Below, in pieces: positions 1 to 8,440 of a DNA stretch of 64,000 nt. Position numbers and translations under genes: made by a program. Position 1 is the first letter of the stretch, and each line of letters begins with the position of its first letter. The notes under the pieces are model-generated. The model was not told the origin of the DNA, did no database searches, and worked only from the letters and a program-made list of their open reading frames with translations. The stretch is from JAJDAT01 sp964570665 (GTDB lineage Bacteria > Nitrospinota > Nitrospinia > Nitrospinales > JAJDAT01). Location: positions 542,858-606,857 of the forward strand of contig CAZMZH010000001.1 in NCBI GenBank assembly GCA_964570665.1, given 5' to 3'.

Positions 1-104
1 TTTTCAAGAAGAACATGGGAAACTTTATGGTGAGCCGCATTAGCCGCAGCGCTCAAGCCTCCAGGGCCGGCTCCAATAATGGCAATTTCATAATGATCGC
101 TCAT
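1..104 (-). CDS. FAD/NAD(P)-dependent oxidoreductase, N-terminal part only
   Basis: The gene runs off the left edge, so only about the first 34 residues are visible. They begin MSDHYEIAIIGAGPGGLSAA, the classic beta-alpha-beta dinucleotide fold with GxGxxG, followed by residues ending in an acidic position typical of the ribose-binding strand end. This identifies a Rossmann FAD-binding protein, such as a thioredoxin-reductase-like or other flavin oxidoreductase. The substrate cannot be told from the fragment. It is divergent from cheB, with an AT-rich intergenic region of about 215 bp between them in which I see no convincing promoter. Confidence 0.8.
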   Translation of the reverse strand, partial: MSDHYEIAIIGAGPGGLSAAANAAHHKVSHVLLE

Positions 105-319
105 GTTTTTTAGGAAGGGGAAAAATTATTGATTTAATCTTTTTTGAGCAAACTTATATTAGAATTTTCCGACTCGCTTATACTTAGAAAATATAGCTTC
201 TAACTATTATTACACATTTTTTTTATCCCGAGTTTTCCATTTTTCCTTGGTAATCTAGCTTACTTATCGCATAAAATAGTTCGTCATCCATAACGGTTGA
301 AATATTGGAGCTTAATAGC

Positions 320-1333
320 ATGGCTAAGTTTAGAGGACTGATTGTAGACGACGTTAAAATAATTAGAGAAGCGTTGACGGCAATTTTAGCATCCGACACT
401 GAAATCGAAATCGTGGGAACCGCTGAGAATGGTAAAGAAGCGGTAGAAAAAACCAAAACTCTTCATCCAGATTTCATTACAATGGATCTGAGAATGCCCG
501 TGATGAATGGTTTGAAAGCCATGCATCAGATAATGAAACACAACCCAACGCCTATTTTAGTCGTATCCGACATCAAAGATTCAGACATAGCGTTTAAAGC
601 TCTTTCTATTGGCGCCGTCGATATAATTTCGAAGTCGGATCTTTCGATGGAAAAAACAGAAGAACTGATTCGAAAAGTAAAAACGCTAAACAAAGCAAAA
701 TTTTTACAAGATAGTAAAACCAGCAATGACGACAGCAGCACAATGTCGCCCCTTACGCAAAAATCCACAAAAAAAAGAGTTATAGCCATTGCCGGTTCTA
801 CTGGAGGACCCAGCGCCATAACCAAGATTCTTTCTAATATTTCTCCTGAATTCAATTATCCAATTCTGATTTCCCAGCATATGGCGGAAGGCTTTGTCCC
901 AGGTTTTGTTAAATGGCTTAGCAAAACTTCTAATTTAAAAGTAAAAGAAGGTCAAGAGGGCGAGATAATCGTCCCAGGTCAAGTATACCTTTCGCCAACC
1001 AGCAAAAACATGGAAGTCAGCGAAGGCGGCAAATTGGTTTTATCAAATAGAAAAACGACCGGAACCGCCAAACCCTCTTGCAACGTACTGCTGGCATCTG
1101 TGGCTACAGTCTATAAAGAGGCTTCCATTGGAATAATTTTAACGGGAGCCGGCAACGACGGCGTTGAAGGAATTATGCAAATAAAACACAACATGGGAAC
1201 CACTTTAGCCCAAGATGAAAAAACCTCTTTAGTTTTTTCCATGGCAAAAGAAGCAATCGACTTAGGAGGCATTGACCAAATATTACCGTTACAAAAAATT
1301 GCTCCCTATTTGAATGAGTTGGCTTCTCATTAA
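320..1333 (+). CDS. cheB: CheB: chemotaxis response regulator protein-glutamate methylesterase
   Basis: CheB removes methyl groups from (and deamidates) glutamates of chemoreceptors when its receiver domain is phosphorylated by CheA. The 337-aa protein has an N-terminal receiver domain with acidic residues D10/D11 and phospho-acceptor D56 in ITMDLRMPVMNG. A linker follows, then a methylesterase domain with the triad S160 (AGSTGGP), H187 (SQHMAEGF) and D280 (GAGNDGVEG). I chose ATG at 320 rather than the upstream TTG at 305 because GGAG at 307-310 sits at normal spacing before it. No cheA, cheR, cheW or receptor gene lies in the window, so it is an orphan here. A hairpin terminator lies about 145 bp downstream. 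The family call is firm; the partner receptor is unknown. Confidence 0.93.
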   Translation: MAKFRGLIVDDVKIIREALTAILASDTEIEIVGTAENGKEAVEKTKTLHPDFITMDLRMPVMNGLKAMHQIMKHNPTPILVVSDIKDSDIAFKALSIGAVDIISKSDLSMEKTEELIRKVKTLNKAKFLQDSKTSNDDSSTMSPLTQKSTKKRVIAIAGSTGGPSAITKILSNISPEFNYPILISQHMAEGFVPGFVKWLSKTSNLKVKEGQEGEIIVPGQVYLSPTSKNMEVSEGGKLVLSNRKTTGTAKPSCNVLLASVATVYKEASIGIILTGAGNDGVEGIMQIKHNMGTTLAQDEKTSLVFSMAKEAIDLGGIDQILPLQKIAPYLNELASH

Positions 1334-1478
1334 ACTTCTAACTGTCCTTCGAAACCTTGAGTCCGATTAAAACCTGCACATACAATAATCAAAAAACTAC
1401 TGTTAAACTTTACAAGCAACTGATAACTCATCAGTAGATTGAGAGTTCGCTATTTTCAACCCTCGCTATTTTTTAAAG

Positions 1479-1507
1479 GCTTATAGCTTCGGTTATAAGC
1501 TTTTTTT
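1479..1507 (+). terminator. Rho-independent terminator downstream of cheB
   Basis: The 7-bp stem GCTTATA/TATAAGC, with a loop of about 8 nt, is followed directly by seven T residues (1501-1507). It lies 145 bp past the cheB stop on the same strand and ends before the convergent gene, so it probably terminates the cheB transcript. Confidence 0.7.
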
Positions 1508-1603
1508 CTATAACCTTGATAAAAACTTGATACGGGTTTTTATCTTCAGTAAGGTAAGTTCACAAAATAAGATACATGTTCGGCTGGCTATTGGCCTTAT
1601 CAC

Positions 1604-3328
1604 TTAAGAATTAGGATCAGAAACTATTTCTTTAGTTCCTTCAGGTAAACTTACTGTTAATTGCGTAAATGGAATTGTGAAATTATTTTCGTTACAAATT
1701 TGAACCATGATATTGTTGATTTCCCATTTAATCGGATAATAGTCTTCTGCGTATTTTCCGTGACATTTAACGATAATAATTAAGTTCAGAGAGCTAGCTG
1801 CCGCTTCTTCAAAATTTACGTACAAAGACATAATTGCGGGAGGTTCTTTGGAGTAAAACGTTTGCAAGCGTTTTATCAATTCTTCTTCGAAGAGTTTCGG
1901 AATCTTTTCGCATATATCTCTTTGAACTCCATAATCAAGCCCAAAACGAACAACAATCTTAAAATTTTTCGAAAGGTTTAACGGTTTTAGCTTTAAAAAG
2001 TCTTCCGTAGGGTAATACTTAGAAGAACCTAATCTATGCAATACTACTTGCTCCATAGTTTGACTTTCAACCCAGCCGTAAGTTTCATCCTCTAAAATAA
2101 CGTAATCTTTCTTTTTGGTAGGAAACCAAACCTCGTTTTCAACAACAGGCCTAGAGTATTTTCCAATTAGTTCGCCAACGGGTATATGTAAAACTCCTCC
2201 GTCCAATCTTGGGTTTTGAAGCGTTACGTAAAAACCTATTTCTTTAATTAGCCAGGGAACACCGCCCCAAATTAATCTTTCGCCTTCGCGAATAGTTCCC
2301 AAGTTCATTATTATTCTAAGTTCTTTAATAAACTGAGGAATTAACTGGCGAGAAGCCCAAAGCGCAGCCAGAAGAACTAAAATAACAAGGCTTAATAATA
2401 GCCAATCGTCATGTAAATAAAGCGTTAAAAGTCCAACTCCAAAGCTAAAGGTTAGAGTGAAGGTTGTAAAAATAGTTTTAAAAACTTTTTTTAGTTGAGG
2501 GTCGATTCTTTTTAATAAACGGCGCCGTTTTCGAAGAATTTTATAAAAAGTATTTAGAAGCAAGAACGTTGCAAAAAAAGCTCCCAAAGCTAATAATAGG
2601 TTACGACCTCTTACTCGAAAAAAATCCGATACCGTATCTGAAAGTAACTCCCAAAAAGTTTTTTTGTTTGTCTTAATCTGATCAAGGTTTCTTTGGGTTT
2701 CCTCCAGGTCCAGTAAAAGTAATTCAGGGTTATATTTTGTTTTTAGTTGTTCTATTTTACTAACAAATGTTGCTCTAACTTTTCGATCCTGGATTTTAAG
2801 TTCTTTTTGTTTTTGAGCGAAATTTTCTATATTTTTCTTAGCCGATCGATATTGTTCGATTCGCTGTTCTAAGCTTTCTATTTTGGCTTTTAGGGTATCG
2901 ACTTTTCTGGGTTTATCTGAAAAATCATGAAGTGTTTCTAAGAGAGGTTTTGTTATCTCTTGTAATTCCTCGAGCCAACCAAGATCATCTTCGCCACTTT
3001 TTTGCAAATCCTTTTGCGTAATTTGAGTTACCCTGGTTTCGAAATTTTTATTAAGCGAACTTAGTTCTTCTTGAAGTTCTTCAGTTCTTTCTAAAACTTC
3101 GTTTGTGGCTATGCCCTTACTCAACTCTTTTAGCTCTTTTCGAATGGCTGCGCTTCTTTGAGAGATAATTACTAGTTGATTGTAGGTTTTATCTTCTTGT
3201 GTGGGACCTATTTCGGGAGCTAAATTTTCTGCTCTCGTTTCTTCCTGACCAAACGCAAAGTTAAAGGTAGATACAAAAATAAAAAAAGTAAGAACCACCA
3301 TTAATCTAAAGCTAATTTTTATATTCAT
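1604..3328 (-). CDS. MscS-like mechanosensitive channel-family membrane protein with periplasmic coiled coil
   Basis: The 574-aa protein has a signal peptide (residues about 1-27, ending FNFAFGQ) and then about 190 residues of charged, heptad-like helix consistent with a periplasmic coiled coil. Hydrophobic segments lie near residues 245-262, 285-305 and 310-328. After these comes a region resembling the MscS beta domain, with the stretch GERLIWGGVPWLIKEIGFY and a later alpha/beta section rich in charged residues. This layout resembles large MscS/MscK-type proteins with extra periplasmic domains. The pore helix is not an obvious Gly/Ala-rich MscS TM3, so channel activity is uncertain. It is the last gene of a five-gene minus-strand operon, one base after the CDF transporter gene, which fits a role in ion or osmotic balance. 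It could instead be a non-conducting relative. Confidence 0.55.
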   Translation of the reverse strand: MNIKISFRLMVVLTFFIFVSTFNFAFGQEETRAENLAPEIGPTQEDKTYNQLVIISQRSAAIRKELKELSKGIATNEVLERTEELQEELSSLNKNFETRVTQITQKDLQKSGEDDLGWLEELQEITKPLLETLHDFSDKPRKVDTLKAKIESLEQRIEQYRSAKKNIENFAQKQKELKIQDRKVRATFVSKIEQLKTKYNPELLLLDLEETQRNLDQIKTNKKTFWELLSDTVSDFFRVRGRNLLLALGAFFATFLLLNTFYKILRKRRRLLKRIDPQLKKVFKTIFTTFTLTFSFGVGLLTLYLHDDWLLLSLVILVLLAALWASRQLIPQFIKELRIIMNLGTIREGERLIWGGVPWLIKEIGFYVTLQNPRLDGGVLHIPVGELIGKYSRPVVENEVWFPTKKKDYVILEDETYGWVESQTMEQVVLHRLGSSKYYPTEDFLKLKPLNLSKNFKIVVRFGLDYGVQRDICEKIPKLFEEELIKRLQTFYSKEPPAIMSLYVNFEEAAASSLNLIIIVKCHGKYAEDYYPIKWEINNIMVQICNENNFTIPFTQLTVSLPEGTKEIVSDPNS

Positions 3329-3329
3329 T

Positions 3330-4268
3330 TTATTGGGAGTCAGAATTCGAGCTTTTTCGGTGCCCTAACCAACTTTGGGCTTCTATAAACACGCGTTTTA
3401 TTTCTGGAAATTTAATTTTTATTTGAGATTCTAAATTCGAAATAGTCTCTTCGACTTCTTTTGAAGACATACCATCCTCAAAATCTAAACTTATAGTAAG
3501 TAAAATATCTTTTGGCCCCAAATGCATAGTTAGAACTTCATTTATATAGAGCATATGAGGCTCTTCCTTCAAAATTTGCTTAATCCCATATACCACAGAT
3601 TCATTTGCAGCTTCGCCTGTTAGCAATCCTTTGCACTCATAAGCAAGTAAGGATGCTGTAGCGGCAAGAATCAGGCCAATAACTACGGAGCCAACGCCAT
3701 CAAGAACTGGTAAATGAAAATGTTCCGCTAAGTAAAGGGATAATCCTGCAACAATAAGGCCAAGCAGTGCCGCTGAATCTTCAAATAAAACTGTAAAAAC
3801 CGCTGGATCTTTACTGGTGCGAATTGCTTTTAACCAGTTTTGATTTCCTTTCGTTTTTTGAAATTCTTTAAAAGCTACGGAACAAGCAAGAGTTTCAAAA
3901 ACCATAGCTAGGGCAATCACTATATAATTTATATGAGGATCAGTCACCGGTTCTGGATTATTTATTTTGGTAATTCCTTCATAAATTGAGATACCAGCTC
4001 CCAAACCGAATATCAAAATTGCGACTACAAAGCTCCAGAAATATAGCTCCATTCCGTAGCCAAATGGATAATCTTTGTCGGCTGGTTTTTCCGCGCGTTT
4101 CAATCCATATAGAAGTAGGAATTGATTCCCTGTATCGACAACGGAATGGATCGCTTCGCTCAACATGGCAGAACTGTTGGTATAAAAAGCCGCAAAAAAT
4201 TTAGTTATCGCGATTAAACCATTGCCTACAAGAGCTGCATAAATTGCTTTTTTCGAAGAAGAAGCCAT
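3330..4268 (-). CDS. Cation diffusion facilitator (CDF) family transporter, SLC30A9-like
   Basis: CDF proteins export divalent metals such as Zn, Mn, Fe or Co in exchange for protons across the inner membrane. The 312-aa protein starts with about six hydrophobic segments. It carries the CDF signature SSAMLSEAIHSVVDTGNQF, in which the HSxxD pattern of transmembrane helix 2 forms the metal site, and the FGYGMELYFWSF loop typical of the ZnT9/SLC30A9-like subgroup. The C-terminal 80 residues form the cytoplasmic ferredoxin-like dimerisation domain (ISLDFEDGMSSKEVEETISNLE). It lies in an operon with MgtE genes, 11 bp after a lipoprotein gene and 1 bp before the MscS-like gene. Family assignment is firm; metal specificity cannot be read. 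Confidence 0.88.
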   Translation of the reverse strand: MASSSKKAIYAALVGNGLIAITKFFAAFYTNSSAMLSEAIHSVVDTGNQFLLLYGLKRAEKPADKDYPFGYGMELYFWSFVVAILIFGLGAGISIYEGITKINNPEPVTDPHINYIVIALAMVFETLACSVAFKEFQKTKGNQNWLKAIRTSKDPAVFTVLFEDSAALLGLIVAGLSLYLAEHFHLPVLDGVGSVVIGLILAATASLLAYECKGLLTGEAANESVVYGIKQILKEEPHMLYINEVLTMHLGPKDILLTISLDFEDGMSSKEVEETISNLESQIKIKFPEIKRVFIEAQSWLGHRKSSNSDSQ

Positions 4269-4279
4269 AACTTTTTAGT

Positions 4280-5365
4280 TTACCTTCCCACAGGAATAGT
4301 TAGAGTAGGTCTTATACCTTCGATAGCTCCTGCTTGAAGATAAAAAATTTGCCCCAATAGAGAAAAAGTGGATTTTGAATCAAGGTCAGAACGGTCAATA
4401 TAAAACCAATGATTTTTATAATTTACAGAAACAGCGGAATTCTTCAAATTTTGATTTTGAGTCTTAACTTTTAATAAGTCGCCAGTAATTTTTTCCCATG
4501 AAAAAGAGTCGCCTTTTGAATCGACGGTTTGGGTGATAACCCCACTTTTAAAATCCTCTTTGGGAGAATCTATTCCATGCGAAAGATAGTACATAATTCC
4601 TAACAAAGAACGCGTTTCGATGTATAGCTTTCCTTTTTCTTTTTTCTTCCTGTTTGTCGCTAAAATGTAATTTAAATTGTCTATGGGTAATTCCAAAAGT
4701 TTATTAAGTTGTTTTACTTCAAGCGAATCTTTTGCTTTGGAGTTTATTTGAATTTCTAATTCAGTAATTTCTTCAGTGGTTTGTAAATAAGCCTCTATCA
4801 CATGTGCTGTTTGAAGCTTTCTAAAAATTTTAACGGCTTTTAAAAACTCTTCATAATGAGGTTTCATTTTAGGAGTTGGACCTGAAGCGCTTGGCGCGTT
4901 ATCTAATGGGCCAAGTTTTTCCAAACATAGCCTTAAGACTCTCTCTATGCTCCAACCCGATTTATAAAGCAAATAAATAGAATCTAAAGGAATTTTAGAA
5001 AGAAATTGTTGGATAAATTTACTGCCTTGTAAAGGCGAATATGTAACGACAGGCGTTTCCTCGACAGAGGCAGCCCCTCCTAAACCAAAAATATTTAAAC
5101 CCGTATCGGGAAAAGAGGCATTTGCGTTTGCGGACGTTGTAAAAGTAAACTGAGAAGTAATATTGCTGACTTCTAGAAAAAGCGGAGTGTTTCGATATTT
5201 CAATCGAACCAAATTTAATAATAGTTGCTCGTCATTTGTCCTTTGCAGAGCTTTATTATAATCGCTTCTATCTCCGCTTAAAGTAGTTGGCCCCAGTCCC
5301 AAGCATCCTGAGAAAAATAATAAGACAACTAACCAAATAAGCTTAATAATTTTCTTATAGATCAT
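4280..5365 (-). CDS. Putative outer-membrane lipoprotein of unknown function
   Basis: The 361-aa protein begins with a lipoprotein signal peptide: basic MIYKKIIK, a hydrophobic core and the lipobox LFFSGC, with the lipidated Cys at about residue 21. The mature part starts with a segment RSDYNKALQRTNDEQLLLNLVRLKYRNTP, a pattern I have seen in uncharacterised proteobacterial lipoproteins. The rest is mixed alpha/beta without a recognised catalytic motif. The start follows the mgtE stop by 28 bp and the stop precedes the CDF gene by 11 bp, so it is probably co-transcribed with ion-transport genes. No function is assigned. It might be an outer-membrane partner of the transporters or simply an operon passenger. 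Confidence 0.7.
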   Translation of the reverse strand: MIYKKIIKLIWLVVLLFFSGCLGLGPTTLSGDRSDYNKALQRTNDEQLLLNLVRLKYRNTPLFLEVSNITSQFTFTTSANANASFPDTGLNIFGLGGAASVEETPVVTYSPLQGSKFIQQFLSKIPLDSIYLLYKSGWSIERVLRLCLEKLGPLDNAPSASGPTPKMKPHYEEFLKAVKIFRKLQTAHVIEAYLQTTEEITELEIQINSKAKDSLEVKQLNKLLELPIDNLNYILATNRKKKEKGKLYIETRSLLGIMYYLSHGIDSPKEDFKSGVITQTVDSKGDSFSWEKITGDLLKVKTQNQNLKNSAVSVNYKNHWFYIDRSDLDSKSTFSLLGQIFYLQAGAIEGIRPTLTIPVGR

Positions 5366-5393
5366 TTAAGAACTCTTTTATTAAAAAGAAATG

Positions 5394-6707
5394 CTAAAGA
5401 AGATTTGATAACGCCGTTGCTATTCCCAAAAAAGAAAAGAAACCAGCAATGTCAGTTACAGTTGTTAAAATGATAGAAGAAGCTGTCGCTGGATCTTGTC
5501 CCAGTCTGGTTAAAATAATTGGAACCGAGGCTCCCGCTAGTCCTGCGGCTATCATTGCGAATATCATAGAAATCCCAATTACCAACGCAAGGCCTATAGA
5601 TCGACTCCAAAAATAAACTCCAGCCGATGTGGTTAGCGCAATAGCCGCTCCATTAATGATTCCAACTTTCAATTCTTTAAATAGAACTTGTAACCATTGC
5701 CTACCGCTGATTTCTCTGAGAGCTAAACCGCGCATCGTTACTGCTAGAGCTTGCGCTCCAGCGTTACCAGATTGACCGGCAACCACAGGTAATAAAACTG
5801 CTAATGCTGTGAATTTCGCAATAATTCCTTCAAAAAGCCCAACAACGCCAGCGGCTAAAAATGCTGTGACTAAATTAATTTCCAACCACGGCAATCTTTT
5901 TTTAACGGAGAAAAGAGCGTCAGATAAGGCTCGTTCGTCTTTGCTCACGCCAAACATTGTTTGAATATCTACTGTAGCCTCTTCCTCCGCCGCTTTAACA
6001 AGGGCGTCGTGCCGAACAGAGCCAAGCATACGTCCATTTAAATCCACCACCGGAATAGAGGGTAATTTGTATTCCTCTAATTTTTGGACAATTTCATCTT
6101 TGGGATCTGTAGGACTTACAAATACTTTTATAGGTTGAGATAATTCTTTTAACAATTGATTTGGTTCGGCTAACGCTAATTCTTGCATTTCAACTTTTGA
6201 AACCAATTTGTTTTCTTCGTTTATCAAATAAAGATTTTGCGCTTTTTTAAGTTTTGACTTTTGTATACGCCTTAAACATTGACGAACGCTCAAAGATTCT
6301 CGGAATTTGTAGATCCGAGTATCCATGAGCTGTCCAGCCGAGTCTTCTGGGTACGACATCAATTGTCGGAATTCTCGATTTAAATTGGGTTCTAACTCTG
6401 AGAGTATCAATTCTTGTTCGTCTTTTTCTAATTGTCTTAAGAGAGTTACGGTTAGATCTGGATTCAAAAACTTCAATAGATGTTGAAGTTTTTCCCGAGG
6501 AAAATTTAATAATACCTTGCTGGCAAACTCGCCGCTCAACGGTTCAAGGGTTAACGCTATGGTTGAATTTGCTTGAGTCTGTAATAGGGAAGACACTTCT
6601 TCAATTTCCATTTGCTCTAATTGGTCGGCGGCCTCTCCTGGATGATCCATTATGAACCGTCTGTTGATAGCCTGGATAGCTAAATCTAAATTGCTTGTGA
6701 TATTCAT
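5394..6707 (-). CDS. mgtE: MgtE magnesium transporter
   Basis: MgtE is a Mg2+-selective channel gated by its own cytosolic N and CBS domains, which close it when internal Mg2+ is high. The 437-aa protein has the full layout: a helical N domain of LEQMEIEEVSSLL-type repeats to about residue 130, a CBS pair (about 130-260, including SIPVVDLNGRMLG), a connecting helix, and five hydrophobic segments from about residue 275. The membrane part carries the family signature PVVAGQSGNAGAQALAVTMR. Its start overlaps the stop of the upstream MgtE-N paralogue by four bases (ATGA), implying translational coupling. It is the only copy in the window with the membrane domain. Confidence 0.93.
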   Translation of the reverse strand: MNITSNLDLAIQAINRRFIMDHPGEAADQLEQMEIEEVSSLLQTQANSTIALTLEPLSGEFASKVLLNFPREKLQHLLKFLNPDLTVTLLRQLEKDEQELILSELEPNLNREFRQLMSYPEDSAGQLMDTRIYKFRESLSVRQCLRRIQKSKLKKAQNLYLINEENKLVSKVEMQELALAEPNQLLKELSQPIKVFVSPTDPKDEIVQKLEEYKLPSIPVVDLNGRMLGSVRHDALVKAAEEEATVDIQTMFGVSKDERALSDALFSVKKRLPWLEINLVTAFLAAGVVGLFEGIIAKFTALAVLLPVVAGQSGNAGAQALAVTMRGLALREISGRQWLQVLFKELKVGIINGAAIALTTSAGVYFWSRSIGLALVIGISMIFAMIAAGLAGASVPIILTRLGQDPATASSIILTTVTDIAGFFSFLGIATALSNLL

Positions 6708-7543
6708 GGATTAATAATTTTATTTGGTTTCAAAGTCGAGGCTTTTGATTTAAGTTTTCGCAAAAATTTAGACGGCCATTTTTTTATAGATTTAAGCGTT
6801 TTCGATATTTTGTTGTGGTTCTTTTTTTTATCTTCGATTTGAAATAAAGCATGGTTTAATTGATTTTTTCTTAAGCTTCCTATTAATTTTCCGCCTTTAT
6901 CCACTACTGGGAGAATCTCAAAACGATTCCAGTCTGGTAATTTATTGGCTTTTTTTAAGGTAAGTTTGTCTGATATTTTAGGAGCGTCGTCCAATGTCAA
7001 TTTTTGAATCGGCAAACTGTCCTTTGATATAGCGAAGTTTGCTAAATACACCAATCCGCAGAGAGAATTTTCCTCGTCTTTTACAAATCCAATAGATTCT
7101 ATTTTTTTGGCCATTCTTCTCAGATACTTACGAGCTTCTCCGATGGTTAAGTTATTTGGAATTTCTATAGGGTCGGCGTTCATAATCGCCCCCACTGTAT
7201 TTTTGGGGTAGGTTAATTGATTCGCTAATTTTTGTGCTTGATCTTCTGGTAAATGCGCAAAAAAAGCTTCTTTGTATTTTTTGGATATCAATCTAATTAG
7301 AGGGAGACAACTTGCGCTTGAAAATTCTTTCAAATAGGCGGCCGCTAAATCGGGAGAAAGCTTTTTTAAACATTGAGCCGAGTATTCCGGTAACAATTTT
7401 TCAAAAAATTTGATACCGGAGGAAATTGGAATGTGTTCCAACAAAGAAGCGGTTATTTCCGGAGAAAGTTTCTCTAAAACACGAGCGGCTTCTTTGGGTC
7501 TTTGGTCAATAAAATGTAAAGTAATTTTTGGAATGTGTTCCAC
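6704..7543 (-). CDS. Soluble MgtE N-domain/CBS protein lacking the membrane domain
   Basis: The 279-aa protein resembles the cytosolic half of MgtE. Residues 1-110 contain repeated helical units (KLSPEITASLL, KLSPDLAAAYL) like the MgtE N domain. Residues about 115-235 form a CBS pair, seen in YPKNTVGAIMNADPIEIPNNLT and a second strand-rich repeat with VVDKGGKLIGSLRKN. After this comes a Lys-rich tail and then the stop, with no membrane helix. Because it overlaps the full-length mgtE by four bases, it is likely made together with it. It could act as an extra Mg2+ or nucleotide sensor, or as a hetero-oligomeric regulator of the channel. That role is inference. It could also be a fossil of a duplicated mgtE, but the intact frame argues against decay. 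Confidence 0.8.
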   Translation of the reverse strand: MEHIPKITLHFIDQRPKEAARVLEKLSPEITASLLEHIPISSGIKFFEKLLPEYSAQCLKKLSPDLAAAYLKEFSSASCLPLIRLISKKYKEAFFAHLPEDQAQKLANQLTYPKNTVGAIMNADPIEIPNNLTIGEARKYLRRMAKKIESIGFVKDEENSLCGLVYLANFAISKDSLPIQKLTLDDAPKISDKLTLKKANKLPDWNRFEILPVVDKGGKLIGSLRKNQLNHALFQIEDKKKNHNKISKTLKSIKKWPSKFLRKLKSKASTLKPNKIINP

Positions 7544-7663
7544 TCATTAAACCCTTAATCAAGAAAGATGATTAGTTTATTAAGATTGATTTATTGTTGG
7601 CAACGGTACAGACAAGAAGATCATTCTATATTTAATTAACACACCAAAATCTAATTTTCAGCG

Positions 7664-8437
7664 TTAAAAGGTCGTTTTATAAAATATTTCAAGCGTAAGT
7701 TTAAAATTATTTCTTAAGTAACTTAACCGTCTTTGGCTTATCCTTAGAGTTTTTTTATTGAACCAAGGAGAAGTTAGATAAAGATTTCTATTCATTTCGA
7801 TCTGTATCCAGGGAATGGGATTGTTGCCAAATTTTCTTGTGATGAACCCGCCTGCAAACGGTTTATTGATTAAAATGTCCGCCGAGCTGAGTTTAAAAAT
7901 TTGCTGAAAACAGGATTTTAAGATTTCCACAATTTCGTTTGGACAACTCTTACCGAAATTATTGCTCAAACAAATTGAGGGTCTAACGCCTCCCTGATCC
8001 GGAGCAATTTGAGGCGCCATAGGTTCCATGGAATGACAATCCAAACCCAGCTTCAGGTTTTTTTGTTTTTTTAAAAATGTTTCAATTTTTTTGTGATACC
8101 GGTCGTAATAATTTTTAGTCAGAACATTTGTCAATTTTTGATTTAATTCTTTACCTTTCGCATAAATGGATTTCCCATGACAGGTTTGAGTTTTTACCAA
8201 ACCGTCGGGATTGTCAGGCGGTAAGTCTGATAAATCTCTATTCATGTCCACAAAAGCGCGCGCGATTGGGGAAGAAATCAAAGCTGTCACTTCATTTTGT
8301 ATGTCATAAATTTCCCGCGTAAATGCGTCGCCATCTTCAAACAGATCTTTTCTACTAATAGAAACTCTATCTTGAATCTCTTTTGGAGTTTGATTCCCTC
8401 CGTGAGGAATGGAAATCAGAAACGGAAGTTTGTCCAC
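7664..8437 (-). CDS. N-formylglutamate amidohydrolase family protein
   Basis: The family hydrolyses N-formylglutamate to formate and glutamate in histidine degradation, but many members sit in operons with peptide ligases and have other amide substrates. The 257-aa protein shows the family landmarks: ISIPHGGNQTP near the N terminus (putative metal-binding His), DMNRDLSDLPPDN in the middle, and a LGLDCHSMEP segment (Asp-Cys-His-Ser) at about residues 125-135, followed by ITRKFG near residue 195. The gene follows the gamma-glutamyltransferase gene by 3 bp and is the last gene of that operon. No hut genes are nearby, so a role in histidine catabolism is unlikely and a gamma-glutamyl or acyl-peptide amidase role is more plausible. 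Confidence 0.82.
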   Translation of the reverse strand: MDKLPFLISIPHGGNQTPKEIQDRVSISRKDLFEDGDAFTREIYDIQNEVTALISSPIARAFVDMNRDLSDLPPDNPDGLVKTQTCHGKSIYAKGKELNQKLTNVLTKNYYDRYHKKIETFLKKQKNLKLGLDCHSMEPMAPQIAPDQGGVRPSICLSNNFGKSCPNEIVEILKSCFQQIFKLSSADILINKPFAGGFITRKFGNNPIPWIQIEMNRNLYLTSPWFNKKTLRISQRRLSYLRNNFKLTLEIFYKTTF

Positions 8438-8440
8438 TTA

